DNA of 64,000 nt, taken from the NCBI GenBank assembly GCA_903813345.2, contig CAIIXF020000006.1:37909936-37973935 (forward strand). Reading direction: 5' to 3'. This DNA is from Owenia fusiformis. Lineage: Eukaryota > Annelida > Polychaeta > Sabellida > Oweniidae. Positions 14,601 through 29,600 of this stretch are shown here, in pieces (the stretch's first letter is position 1; the number at the start of each line of letters is the position of its first letter). A program made the translations under genes and the position numbers. Below the pieces are notes generated by a model. That model saw nothing but the letters and a program-made list of their open reading frames with translations. It was not told the DNA's origin and did no database searches.

Positions 14601-17600
14601 TATAGACTTTTGAAAAAAGTACAGAATAGTCCTTATTCTTTTGAATAATTCTGTTATTTCTGATTCACACGACTCTGATTTGTTTAATTAAAAAAAAAGT
14701 TTTAAAAATATTACTTAGGAACGTAACCGGAGCAGATCAGATGAATTATTTAATCAAAAAAAATAAAATATATGATTTAAAGCACATATACTAATTTAAA
14801 AACATACGGGATTGTTCGAATGCGTATTTATTACATTTTATTTAAAGAAAAAAATTATCCATTGTGAAAAATTAAATTTGGTTTTTACCATGCATAAGTG
14901 CACTTACCTTAGAGAGGCTATCAAACATAGAACAATCATTTGGAGAATGAAGTGATTAAATGTAGTAAGCAAATAATTCCATTTGATTTCACCCATTGTA
15001 TTTGTTCAGCGAACTATTAGAACCCACCCTGTTATACTAATTTCGTATATATATACTGTTTATACATACATGTATTATACTTCTAAGACAACTTCTCTTT
15101 TTCAGGGGAAATAAAAGCATTTAAATGCTAGATTATTAAAAAAGTTAGGATACAACGAACTGTATATAGCGTAGGTGTGTTAAGTACTTGTCATGTGCTC
15201 GACCAAATCGAATCAACATATGCTTTCTGAAATTCTTCACCTAACCATATAAACCATATAAACGTTAGATGTTTGAGTGAGTGCCCGTTTATTGTTTTAT
15301 GCAAAACCAGTTGTTATCCATCTTTGATAGATGCATTGATTTTCCTGTAAGTTAAGGGTAATAAATGCTCATTTTAACATTCATATATGTTTGTAAATAA
15401 TATATATGCTTTAAATCATATATTTTATTTTTTTAAATTATATAATTCAACTGATCTGCTCCGGTTACGTTCCCAGCTCCGGTTACGTTCCTAAGTAATA
15501 TTTTTAAAACTCTTTTTTAAATTAAACAAATCAGAGTCGTGTGAATCAGAAATAACAGAATTATTCAATAGTATAAGGCCTATTCTGTACTTTTTTCAAA
15601 AGTCTATACTTAAATGTTGTAAAAAGTTATAATCGAAAAACCATCTTTCGGAGTAAAGTCCGACTGCGCCGATTTCAATAACTTCGTACTTGATCAGAAC
15701 TGGGTTCCAACAGAATTCCTACAAACTCATGAATGAAATAGCCATTGCATGGAATACTTACTTTTGTCAAAATCAAAGTAGAACTCTAGTTAAAAAATAT
15801 ATTGTGCTAAATTATTGCCATTTCTTAGTAAAATGTCGTTCTCCGGTACGTTGCCAAAATTATTCGATGGTACCCCGGAGTAAGCAGTATTTTGCTTTCT
15901 CAGTATAGTGAACAAGTTCAAAGGATACATTGAATGATAAGAATGATACATTTGAAGGTGAAGATGTTGATGATAAAGAAAGGAAGATGGCAATGATGGA
16001 GGGTGTTGTAGAACTTTGGAAAGAAGAGGCGGACAAAAATTGTGTTCAGGAAGATTCAGATGTCAATCTTGGTCAAGAAGATTCAGATAAAAATCGTGGT
16101 CAGTGACCAATTTTTGAGTTAAAGGTCGTCACTCTACTATACCTAACCCCTAGAAATGCATAAGATACTCTGTTTGTCTAATTGCATTGTTTAGTATATT
16201 TTTGAAAGTACCTTATTAACATCTAACTTTCAACCGATGAACCATTAATAAGGAACAGAAAAATAAAAACAAATAACATAATTATTACTAATAAGTCAAA
16301 TGGGTTGCTTATGAACACCAAATGCAAGGTATAGTAGAGTGTCATACCCTGTCCCCAATATTGCATTTTAACAATTTCACTTGAAGTGGCAATAAATAGC
16401 AGTGATTGTCAAAAGCATTTGAAAGATGTCAGTCAATACCATGAAAGAAGTCAGTCAATACCATGAAAGAAGTCAGTCAATACCATAGGCCAGGGTGACC
16501 TACTTTCCTAATTTTAGGTTTAAAATTGTATTTCCTCATAGTCATAACACATAATGTGGTATGTTAGCCAATAATGCGGCATGTTACAACATAATGCAGC
16601 ATGTTAGCACACAATGTGGCACATAATGTTAGCACATAATGCAGCATGTAAACACATAATACAGCATGTAAACACATAATACAGCGTGTTAGCACATAAT
16701 TCGGCATGTAAGCACATAATGCAGCATGTATGCACATAATGCAGCATGTTAGCACATAATGCATCGTGTTAGCCCATAAAGTACATAGGTGTATTGTCGG
16801 ACAAAGGGCATTGTTGAATGATCTTCAATATTGTTTTTGTTTTATTTGGTTTCTTTATTGAAACTTCTCGTTAAGACACATCGATTTATGGACACATTGA
16901 AATATGTTGTTAAAGGTCTAACAATGCCCCTGATTTTCACCTGATGCCAATGGTTTGTCCAGGAATGCCCCGTGGTCGAGAATGCCCCTATGTACTCTAA
17001 TAAATGTTTACCACAGTGGTTTTCCCAACATTACAACAATTTTTATTTATAAGTAGGAGATGATGAAGACGATGAAGAGAGAAAGAAGAATATGGTGGAG
17101 GGTTTTGCTGTTGGTGTGCAGAAGAAAATGGCTGGGGATCCTTGCCAAGAATGGGGTTTTACAGCTGAGGGCTACATATACTCCAAGGTACAGTTAAACT
17201 TAAATATTTGAGTGTATGGGATACATTTACTCCAAGGTACAGTTAAACTAAATATTTGAATGTACGGGATATATATACTCCAAGATACAGTTAAACTTAA
17301 ATATTTGAATATAGAGGATACATATACTCAAAGATACAGTTAAACTGAATATTTGAATATATGGGATACATAATACTTAAAGGTACAGTTAAACTGAATA
17401 TTTGAATATATTGGATACATATTCTCAAAGGTACAGTTAAACTAAATATTTGAATATATGGGATACATATACTCAAAGGTACAGTTAAACTAAATATTTG
17501 AATATATGGGATACATATACTCCAAAGTACAGCTAAACTTAAATATTTGAATGTATAGGCTACATACATACTCAAAGGTACAGCTAAACTTAAATATTTG

Positions 17601-20600
17601 AGTGTATGGGATACATATACTCCAAGATACAGTTAAACTTAAATATTTGAATGTATGGGATACATATACTCAAAGGTACAGTTAAACTTAAATATTTGAA
17701 TGTATGGGATACATATACTCCAAGGTACAGCTAAACTTAAATATTTGAATGTATAGGCTACATATACTCAAAGGTACGGCTAAACTTAAATATTTGAGTG
17801 TATGGGATACATATACTCCAAGGTACAGCTAAACTTAAATATTTGAATGTATAGGCTACATATACTCAAAGGTACAGCTAAACTTAAAAAGTTGAGTGTA
17901 TGGGATACATATACTCCAAGGTACAGCTAAACTTAAATATTTGAATGTATAGGCTAAATATACTCAAAGGTACAGCTAAACTTAAAAAGTTGAGTGTATG
18001 GGATACAGAAACATATACTCAAAGGTACAGTTAAACTGAATATTTGAATATATTGGATACATATACTCCAAGATACAGTTAAACTTAAATATTTGAATAT
18101 ATGGGATACATATACTCAAAGGTACAGTTAAACTGAATATTTGAATGTATAGGCTACATATACTCAAAGGTACAGCTAAACTTAAATATTTGAGTGTATG
18201 GGATACATATACTCCAAGGTACAGTTAAACTTAAATATTTTAATGTATGGGATACATATACTCCAAGGTACAGTTAAACTTAGATATTTGAATATATGGC
18301 ATACATATACTCCAAGGTACAGTTAAACTTAAGATATCTGAACAAATGAGTTGCATACCTTCTATTGTACAGTAAAACTTCCATGTTTGAACAGCTAAAT
18401 ACTAAATAGATACATAAAGTCAGTGTGAACAGCTAAAGGCTGTATGGTGTTTTTTTTATTATTTTTAATTCTATTATTCATCTATTTATAATATTTTTTA
18501 AGGGTCATCCAGAGTTGGTGTTTACATATCTCGGTGGTTGTTATGGTGATGATGAGTCAATAGCTAAAAATGAAATAGATGGCGTTCCATCAGGTCACAG
18601 ATATTTCATAGCAGTCTGTGACAAACTCTCTGGAAAACATGCCAAAAACCAAAGGTATGTGTATTATGTATCATTTTAAAGCTATAAATTCATATACGAG
18701 GGTCGTTCAATAAATACTGAGACAAATGCACTCAGTTTTAGGTTCTAGAGGAATCAGGGATTGTTGCAAATGTGTAGTATGTATTGAAGTTTATCTACGC
18801 AGTTTGGTAACAGTTGCATACATGCGTTTGAATATATATAATATGATTTATTTGTGCTGATGCCCTTTTAGGGCCAAACATACATCCAACATACAATTTT
18901 CATTAACAGTAAAAATAAATGAATAATGAATAATGAAAATGTTAAATGAGTCTGAATCCAGGGTTTTTGAGTTCATTATTGTGCAAAACATGAATGGTGT
19001 TCAATGATTTTGTCTCTTGTTTTAGATGGGCAATAAAGCAAGAAAGGATGGACAACATTGGCCAATGGAAGCATTCCCGGCATATGGTGGGTGCAGACTG
19101 GAATAAGAAAGCCTACTCTTGGCCTGTGAATGATGATGATACATGGATAGAGGTATGTTCTAGCATTGTTAAGCCAATATTTTGACATGATTAGAATAAA
19201 GTATTATAGTTAAGCCATAATTTATGATGGTACTTTTATTGTTAAGCCAATATTTTGACATGATTAGAATAAAGTATTATAGTTAAGCCATAATTTATGA
19301 TGGTACTTTTATTGTTAAGTCAATATTTTGACATGATTAGAATAAAGTATTATAGTTAAGCCATAATTTATGATGGTACATTTATTGTTAAGCCAATATT
19401 TTGATATGATTAGAATAAAGTATTATAGTTAAGCCATAATTTATGATGGTACATTATTGTTAAGCCATTATTTTGATATGATTAGAATAAAGTATTATAG
19501 TTAAGCCATAATTTATGATGGTACATTATTGTTAAGCCATTATTTTGACATGATTAGAATAAAGTATTATAGTTAAGCCATAATTTATGATGGTACATTT
19601 ATTGAGGGAGGCAATATGATAGTTAAAATATTATTTTTTTCACACTTTAACCTCCAAGTCACTTTTTCATTTTTTGTATTGTGCTGCTAGGTGGGTGTAT
19701 GAGTGGGATCTTGGGCATCACAAAAATTTTGTCATCAAAATTACAGAGAAACCTCTTATCTGTTCAACAACATTTTACAGATTAAAGTAAAGTCAAGCTA
19801 TCATATTTAAGTCATAATTTTTGATGACTCATTGATAGAGGTTTGTGCACTATTATAATTAAGCCATAGGCCTATATTTTTTCTAATAAGGCACTCGATA
19901 CTGAACCTACTAATGAAATAGAGGCATTCGATTATTGTTTTTGAGATTTTCTGTTTATATTTGTATTTTTATTTCCAGGGTTTTGATTGGCCAATGGAGG
20001 GATTTTTCATACCACAAGTTCCACTAATACGGAAAATGTCTGAAAAGAAAGGCCCAAATGGATGTAAGTCAAAAATCAATTATTTCTTAGCCATATTTTT
20101 AAATATAACTAATACGGAAAATGTCTGAAAAGAAAGGCCCAAATGGATGTAAGTCAAAAATCAATTATTTCTTAGCCATATTTTTAAATATAACTAATAC
20201 GGAAAATGTCTGAAAAGAAAGGCCCAAATGGATGTAAGTCAAAAATCGATTATTTCTAAGCCATATTTTAAAATATAACCTTGCTTGAAGAATTAGACTA
20301 TGTTATCGAAGTTTGTGTAATGTGATGATGAAAACCCAAATTATTTTTTCTCTAACCAGTAGTCTATTGCGTCAGGTTAATAAAATCTGACAGACAGGTC
20401 ATCCTATTCATATTAAATATAATTAAACATTTGTACTTAAATCACTATTTGGACTCTTAAAATGTTTGGATTCTCAGGTGTTCACTTATCAGGATTTCTT
20501 ACCCAATGAGAGATATTGAAATTTGGACCAAAAAGTGTTCACATTTCGAGATGTTCAGATCAAAGAGGTGTTCAGATATTCAGGTTTTACTCATGGCAGG

Positions 20601-23600
20601 GTTCCCACTAGGCTTTTAGACTCCACTGATTCTCCAGAGTCTAATGTCTTAAAACCCTCTTGCTCCAGAGTCTAATAGCTTTTCCGGGGTCTAAAGTGTT
20701 TTTTCGGGAGTCTAATTTTACATATTTGTCTCATTTTTTTGTGGTAAAACTCTTGAGAAAATACATAAAACTGAATACAAACGAGGAATAGGAAGTCAGA
20801 AACCTTAAAGTTTTAGAAATAAATATTGGGATTAAAATAGCAAGATAATCTTAAGAAGTATGTTGAAAAGTATACTGATATGATATCTCTGATCTTGCAT
20901 GGGGGAGAAGTAGTCGCTGTTGTATTATCTGATTGATCATATTTGATTGTGTTATTTCGTGATACTACTTGTGTTTATTTCGTGACATATGCACAAGCGC
21001 CATCTTTACTTATATAGTCAGCCATCTTGATGTACATGTATAAAATATTTCAAAGTATAATATAGACATAAAAATCAACATAAAACATTGTTATTGTCGT
21101 CATATTATAACAGAACAGTCGCGATATCGCGAAAAAATTAATCACAATACCGCTAAAAATCCGGGGTCTTAAAATTTCCTGTTGAGAACCCTGTATGGGT
21201 GTCGAGTATATGGTACTTATATTTCAGTGGTGCCCCTGAGGTTGGCAGTTGTGAAAAATGGCTCAAAAGATTACAGAAATATCACCCCAGTTGTGGGTCC
21301 TGACCTCACCAATGTGAGTATAAAGTCTGAATTTACACCTTGTAGTGTAGCATAAGTTGTTCTATATGATTATCACATCCTTTGAATGATCCTTTGAATG
21401 ACTGTTTCAAGTATGAAATTGATCCTTTTTGATCATTTAAAGGATTTGAAGATTGCTTTTGTTTTTTTGTAAGATTTAGTCTAACGGGACCTTAAATATA
21501 TCAGTTTATGTTTATTTGAAACTAGTTGCCATTGGCAATGCAGCTGTGAATTCTGAACACTTGTAAATGTCACAATCACCTCAGGCTAAAACTTTTTAAC
21601 TTCGGTGCAGCTTATTGCATTGTTGAGTTAGTTAAGATGTTGATCTGAAAGATATGCATTGTAGATGACCAAGCCGTTGGGTATTAAGGTATAATGATGC
21701 ACTGAAACTGAAAGCTTCTACTTTCACCCCATGCAGACTGAGTGTACAGAAAATGCTTGGTTCAAATATAATGAATTCAAAATAAAAAATGACTATTGAT
21801 TCCGCATGGTGCACTCATATCAACAATAAGTGTTTTTTGCACGCTTAGTTTGTATTAGGTGACTTAACTAACACACATCACTTTTGAGTGACATATTGTT
21901 ACAGCCATTGTTCACAATGGTGTTCAGTTTCTGTGACAAACTGTTACACTTTTGTAACCATTTACAATAACTTACCAGGTGGTGGCATTTTGTCATGTAA
22001 TGCAGTGCCCTCTATTTAGATAGTCAAAGTATCAACAACTTGTAAACATATCTGAGTCATTAAGGGTTGAAATTAACATAAATACCCCAAACATGGACTT
22101 GGTACTGATCAATATTCTGAAGTAAATGAATGAAATACTTGTAACAATACAAAAATGCAGGGCTGCCTGTTTTTCAAGTCATTTTTGAAATATTTTTGGG
22201 GAATGTTACACTTGACAGTTGATGCTTAGACGTATCTGTAAAATGTAATCTACTTTCAGAAATCTTTTCTTAAAACTATGGAATTTTGATGAATTTTATC
22301 ATCTTGAAATAATTTTAAAATGTTGATTTATTCAACTAATCTTATTTTCTATAAGCCACAGCTGTTAAACCCCTATTAAACATAGCAACCACTTATCTCT
22401 AACATCAGAGTGAAAAATATTTGATTTAATCTAATAAATACATTTGATTGATAGAAGTGTCAAAATTCCATGGATAAGAGATCAGATTGTTTATATGACT
22501 CGTATTTGCAAAAACATCCCTTTTCCTTGAAATTAACAAATTTAAGCACTCTAAATGAAAGTTCAAAAAATTGAAATTCACAATATTAGAACCGAAATAT
22601 TAGAACACATTATCCGACTTCCATCCAATTTTGACACATTCACAATAAATTAATCTACTTGCTACTTTATGACGTCTCTGTGTGTGTTTAATCACTACTT
22701 CAATTTCAAAATCCATCGTGATTGTAAATTGATGAGGGATATTTTTGTAATGTGAATTTTTTCATGAGGAAAATGTAGTTTTATGTGTCACCATCAATTT
22801 TTTCATATGCAGAACCAGTTTCACAATTTGTTCAAAGATAATGGAAAGAAAATTATGGAAGGCATCTGTCTGTGCCATTTGGGCTCCCAATAAATCTTGT
22901 CACTGAAATTCAAGGAAAATTTTTACATATTCAAGGGCAGACTAGTGCAGCGATCTGATTTTGGGCATGCTGGGTAAATAAGCAGCCATTTTGAATTTTT
23001 CAATAATGAAGCGTGAAAATTATCACAGTGTCTTGTTTAAACCATATTACTCCATTACAGATGATGAAGGACCTCAACAAGACAGCGCTGAATGGTAAAC
23101 ATCCTCATAAGCACAACCATAAAAGGACAAAGTCTAACGAGAATAGCGGGAAGTCGGGTGACGCCTCTGAGGCCCAGATGTGTCTCCACTGCAATGATAT
23201 GTCTCTACAGCAGCTAGAATTCATGCTGGTAAGGATCTTTTTATAGTTAAGACCTTTTATAGTACCCAGTCCATTTATTTCATGGTGGCAGTTGGCGAAT
23301 TTCATCAATTGTGGTAGCAAAATCTGCTTCCTTTTTTAGCAATTTTTGGTATATTTAACAGTAAATAATACACTTTTCGCCTCTTGCTGTTTCTAAAGAA
23401 GATATCTTGAATATCTTAGCAAGATTTTGGAATAAGCAAAAATTTAGAAACTGTCTAATTAATAATTATGTCTTTGAAACTTTCAGTTCCTGGAGAGATG
23501 TACATCTCTGCTTGATCTGTCATTTGCTGCTCGGAGGTTATTCGATGAAACTGGGAAAGAACATTTCACTCTCGGAGAACTACAGCGAGATCAGATTGTG

Positions 23601-26600
23601 TATGTATTAATTTTATTATTTTAAATTATGTGGTTTTTAAAGTTTCATAAAAATTCTCTCTCTGGAACATGAATTATGTAAGCTTGCATCATTTTTTGAA
23701 ATTCCAATTATAATTGTGAAATATCAAAAAAATGCATTTGAATAATTTTGATTCGTAGTTGTTTTCAAACATTATTCTGATATTTATTATGTGGCGACTC
23801 ATGGTTTACAGATATGTATCATGTGGTGAGCCATGGAGTGACCCAAGGATGACAAAGGCTGAGCAGCAACGGCGCTATCTATTGGCAAATTTAGCTGCTG
23901 ACATTGCGCAAATACGTCAGTTTACTGCATTACGAAACCCAGAGAGTAAGCAAAGATTTTTTACCTTTGTCATGTTATCAGTTTATTTCAAATATATACA
24001 GTAAGCTAACTGCAATTTTATGCCAGCATGAATAAAATCATTATATAGTAAATAATACATGTATAATATCATTTTTAAGACTCCTTCCTTCTCGATGGAC
24101 CCTGGAGAATTACAATGATATATACAGACTAGCTAGCTCCATCAAATCTACAATTTACTCTAATTATTCATACTAATTTCTACAGTTAAGCTAAAGTTTG
24201 TGTAATCTGACACTACTGGACTGGCCAGAAGTGTTCATATACCAGGTGTTCACATTGCAGTTTTTTTTACATGAGTCAATGGTAGAATACTTAATTGGAA
24301 CAGATAAAAAGTGTTCACATTAAGAGGTGTTCAGATTAGAGAGGTGTTTGGATATACAGGTTTTAATGTACACTTTTAATAATTTCTTTACTTTTAAAAA
24401 GAATAAATAAAAAAAACTGTATATAATATTTCTGGTTTTCTCAGATCTGGTGTTAGCCGTTGATGGTTCACCAGCTGTTGGGGCAAAGTTGGTTATTATG
24501 GAGAGTGTCATTGAAGAAGAAGAGTCAGAAGAGGAAGAAGAAGACCCCGAAGAGAAGAAGAGGGAGGAAGAGAGGAAGAGGCAAATGGAGGAACTCCTTG
24601 CAGAACAACAGTGAGTCGATTTAGCTCAAATTACACTATCTATACAGAATCAAACATTGTTTATCAACATATAAAAATCTAATACAGGCAGGCCAGATTG
24701 TAGCCAGGGGGTGCAGGGAGTTCGAGCGATCAAAACATTTTTCACCATTTTTGAGCACTTCATGTGAAAATTCAAGCAAAGTTGTCAAATGAGAACTCTG
24801 TTGGAATTTTTTGAAAAGTGACGAAAAGCTGGCTACGGGCCTGTGGTAAAAGAGACAAAATACCTTTGAACTTTTTTTCTCATTAAAATTGTCATGGAGA
24901 CAACACAAAATAGATGATTATATCATGTACTTTTATTATATGCAGTTTTATTTTATATAGAGTATATCATTTTACTTTTTTTTTCTTCATTCCATAATCA
25001 TCCGCCAAAGTCATTAATATAAGCATGAAACTCAGTCAGTTGATATTGAATTATTTAAGAAATATTAATTAAGATAATTGCAAAAAAGACATGAAAAATA
25101 CAATCATTTTATAAACATATTGGTAAAAATTTATGAAATTTTAGGACTTCCCATGAGAAAGCTCACCAGAAGTCTGAGCAGCGACTTGATGGCTTAAGGT
25201 GGCCATGGGAACGAATTGCAAATGCAAGTTTTGAAGAAAAAGATGAAGATGGTTGCTATACCAATAGGGAGCTTTATGAGAAGTATAAGTGAGTATAAAC
25301 CTAACAGTTTTGTTCTGATATTTTTCCGGAATTGCCAATTTTAATTTTAATTTATTTTTCCATTTTAGTCAAACAATTTACTTGAAGCAAATATGACAAA
25401 GAATGTATGAGTTCTTCTGTTCCTTCATTTTGTGTTACACTGGCCTTGGTGAGTGTTACACAGCAGTTTTAGATGCTTCAAAATGCTTTGTAACAAAGGA
25501 ATTTTAATGTGTCACACAGGGACAAAATTCCTTATTCCTTCATTTTGTGTTACACTGGCCTTGGTGAGTGTTACACAGCAGTTTTAGATGCTTCAAAATG
25601 CTTTGTAACAAAGGAATTTTAATGTGTCACACAGGCACAAAATTCCTTATTACAAAGCTTTCTGTCAAAATTCTTCGCAATAAAGCAACCTGCAGTGTAA
25701 CACTTGGTGCCCTTTTCATAGATTACCAATTACCAGTTACTAGGCTTAATCTTTCCAATTTATTCAAACTGTTAACTTTGAACAAGCATGACAAAGAATG
25801 AGCCAGTGTTCGAGACTAGTATTCAAAAAACAGGATTGCCAAAATTTACCATTTCATATTAATTGCTCAAAAGGCAATTTTTTCCTAATCCATTGCTGAG
25901 AATGAAAACTAATTGATGTTATCAACAGGGTTAAACAAAGATAAATTCGCCAACATAATTCTAAAATCTAAATAGAGAGAATTGTTTCATTATACTACCA
26001 ATAACAATAACTTCCAAAAGCTACCTGAGCAATCAGAAAGGCAGTTTGTAAAACGTGAATGCTGCTGGTTGTCGCAATGTTAGCCATGCTGAGCCCAGGT
26101 ATAGATGGCGTTGCATTTGCCGTACTGAGCTCAGATGTTGTTTCACCTTGCAATTCAGTTCCATTCAAGACTTTGATAAAAGTACAATGGCTTCTACTTG
26201 GATCAAATGTTCCTTTAGGTAATGTGTCCATTAGTTTTTTCTCGCTTTTTTCTAACACTGTCTCCCAGTCCAAAGTTTGGTTAATATAAGCAACATAGAA
26301 ATTGTTAATGCCGCACCAAAAACCTTTGCATTTACTCTGGACAATACCAAAGATATTGTCAAATGCCTTCCATATAAGATTGATAACATCATCGATACAG
26401 TCGCTGTTAATAAAACAGATAAGGCACATCACTTCAATCACCATGGTGTCCTTGAGAACACACGTGCCATTGTGGTACAAATATGGTGGCGAACATTTAG
26501 TGATACGTGTCTCTTTATTTTGTATATTGAAACTTGTTTGAATTCCAGCCAATCTGGCAACTGGGGCTATTTCAATATTTAGACTATCATCAGGCCCCTC

Positions 26601-29600
26601 TTTTAACAGGATTGAATATGTGAAGAAAGCGAGTACGTTACTGTTCTTTTCTACTGTTTTGCCAGTACAGTTTTTATTGTGTCCATTGCAATGTATGCAG
26701 TATGTATTTCTCACATAGAAAAAAGTGGCCAATTGGGGATCATATGCTCCTTTCATGCATTGTTGTTTCACCGCGTCATTTCTACACTTGGATTTGCAAC
26801 TGTTCAGAACATGCAAACATGGGCGAACATCTGTAGGCACAGTTGGCTGAAAAATGGTCATGCATTTACGTGGGTTAATTCCCAGCATTCTCGGCATGAA
26901 ATTTTCACTTGTTGGATCATAGAAATTCCTTCCAGAACAGTTTACAATGATCTTCCATTGTTGAATGTTTTTCACATCATTGCACAATGCACAGAAATGG
27001 CTAGCATAGATGATTCCTGACTCAGGATCAGTGGCAGGCGCTTCATCTATCAGCCCTTTTGGTTTTACACACTTCTGTACAACATCAATGTCTTTGTACC
27101 CTGACTTGCATGATTGCTTCACGTAAATGTTCATATTAAAATTAACTGACTTACATACAGAACGTTCATCTATCACCCTGGCTTCATCCATTGAGGCATT
27201 TTTCCCACATTCTGTATTGGACTTACACTGTTGCAGTGGACGTCCATCCTTCTCTCGGACTTCAACGATTGAGACATTTTTCTTGCATTCTGTATCGTAA
27301 TCGGGACAACAATCTTCATAAACATGGCAGGCATTATCGCAAAAACATAACCATAAAGGATCAGTAAATCTATTCATCTCTCCACATTTTCCACGGCAGC
27401 TATTCTTCATACAAGGTACATACCTGGATGGTGACGCACATATGTCATCAGATTCCTCTCGTGTTCTTTCTGATATCAACTCAACGTTAACTGATGCTGT
27501 GGTGTTCAGAGCATTTGTTGTGTTCTGATAAATGTTCTTGTAGCTTTTACCCACTGTGGCAGCACCATCTTCTATATCCTTCCTCAGTCCCTTAAATGCT
27601 GAAGTCTCCCCCATTTCGATCAGAACCCTAGCTGCCAACATCATCATCAATATTTCAGCTAGCATTTTTCTGTTTCGGCTTTCACTTACAGTTTTCAGGC
27701 AGTAATGTGATGTTTTTTAAAGGATTTTCTCCAAAGGCCCAGGAACATGTAGAGTATAATTAATGCACGCTCCTATTGGACAAATTTTGATTTTGCATTA
27801 ATTATACATGTTTCTGGAACTATGGTTCCCTCCTTATTAACGGGTGTGGCTCGTTGTATAATATCAACTTAGTTGAATCATATTTCACCTAAGACAAAGA
27901 TCAGATGATATCTCTTGTATGTACTTATCATATCAGTTTACTAATGGTATGTATATTACAAATGTTAGACACCAATTAGATGTTTATAAAATAAGGTTTC
28001 TATATCTAAGAAGTACAAATTTGTGTTGCGTTTGAACTACTTTTTATAAACAGTTTGACCTACTTTTGAAAAGTCTCCAGAATATGCTGAAAATGAAGTT
28101 TTCGAAAGAGTATATCTTCATGTGTGCCAACATTTTATATACTTTTATATGTGTCATTTCAAAGTTTTTGCGAGAACTCCAAATGTATAGCAATTTTTGG
28201 ATATTTCATATACTTAAAAATACATATAGGTATGATACACCCTTTCACAAATTGTCTATATCTTTGAAGATCTAATAGCAAAGGTATCGCCAAAATAATT
28301 CAATGTAGTATAAAACAAATGTATGAATAATGAAGAAATAAATATTTAATAAAAAAATAGATATGTGTTTTGAATATTGGTGGTAACTAAGATTAAAAAT
28401 TGTCACTATCACTTTCAATTTTCAACAAATAAAGGGTCACGTGACGCGGGGCAGTCAATTTTGATCCATCATAGACCATATCATCATCAAATTGCCGATA
28501 TTTCAACTTCGTCTTGCGAGGGAATTTGGTGTCAAAATAAAGCTGGTCATGCCCACTTTCTATATATATCAATGAACTATTTACTACGACTACTATATTC
28601 ATTGAGGAGCTTGTATAGTTAACCAATCAGAGAGACAAATGTTCCATATATGGCAGTTCATTAACATATACAGTGTTTACTACTGCCTTTCACATCATGG
28701 CAACACAAGTAGTAACCAATCAAAATGCTGTATTGCCGCGAGTTTTAAGAGTGACATACAAACAACATGGATAGTCTCTGATGATCTGATAGCGATGTCG
28801 AAAATAAGTTATTAGTCAAATCACCATTGAAAATGTGCAGATTTTATGTTTTGCTTTGTTTATCTTATGTGTATATAATTTTACAAAAAGTATAATGGTG
28901 ATGGTCGTCTGGAAAATTTTGAAAACTGAACCCCCCCTTGGCAAATCCTGTCAACGGGCCTGTAATCCATGGCTAAGAGTGAAAATTAATTGTTGTAAGG
29001 GTTGATTTAAACAAAGATATATCCGCCAAAAGAATTCTAAAATCCAATTACAGAGAATTGTTTCCTTATTATTACCATTAGTCATAACTTCTAAAAGCTG
29101 CCAATCAGCAAGGTAATCAGAAAGGCAGTTTTTAAACCATAAGCGCTGGTAGTTGTTGCCATGTTAGCAACACTGAGCCCATGTATAGATGGCGTTGCAT
29201 TTGCTGTACTAAGTTCGGGTGTTGTTGTTACAACTTGCAATTCAGTTCCATTCAAGACTTTGATAAAAGTACAATGGCTTCTACTCAGATTAAATGTTCC
29301 TTTAGGTAATGTGTCCATTAGTTTTTTCTCGCTTTTTTCTAAAACGGTCTCCCAGTCAAAAGTTTGGTTAATGTAGGCAACATAGAAATTGTTGATGGAG
29401 CACAACATACCTCTGCATCCACTCTGGACAATACCAAAGATATTGTCAAATGCCTTCCATATAAGATTGATAACATCATCGATACAATCGCCATTAATAA
29501 AACAGATACAGCACATCACTTCAATCACCATGGTTTCCTTGAAAACACACTTGCCATTGTGGTACGAATATGGTGGCGAACATTTGATGATACGTGTCTC

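Noticed and set aside
16564-16764. Cys/Leu-rich minus-strand frame
   Set aside because: It is translation of a 20-bp minisatellite.
17297-18167. Repetitive minus-strand frames over the 48-bp array
   Set aside because: Products of the repeat, antisense to the donor array.
26059-27020. Plus-strand frames opposite somatomedin-B gene 1 (same at genes 2 and 3)
   Set aside because: They are antisense shadows of the real minus-strand genes and have no domain.
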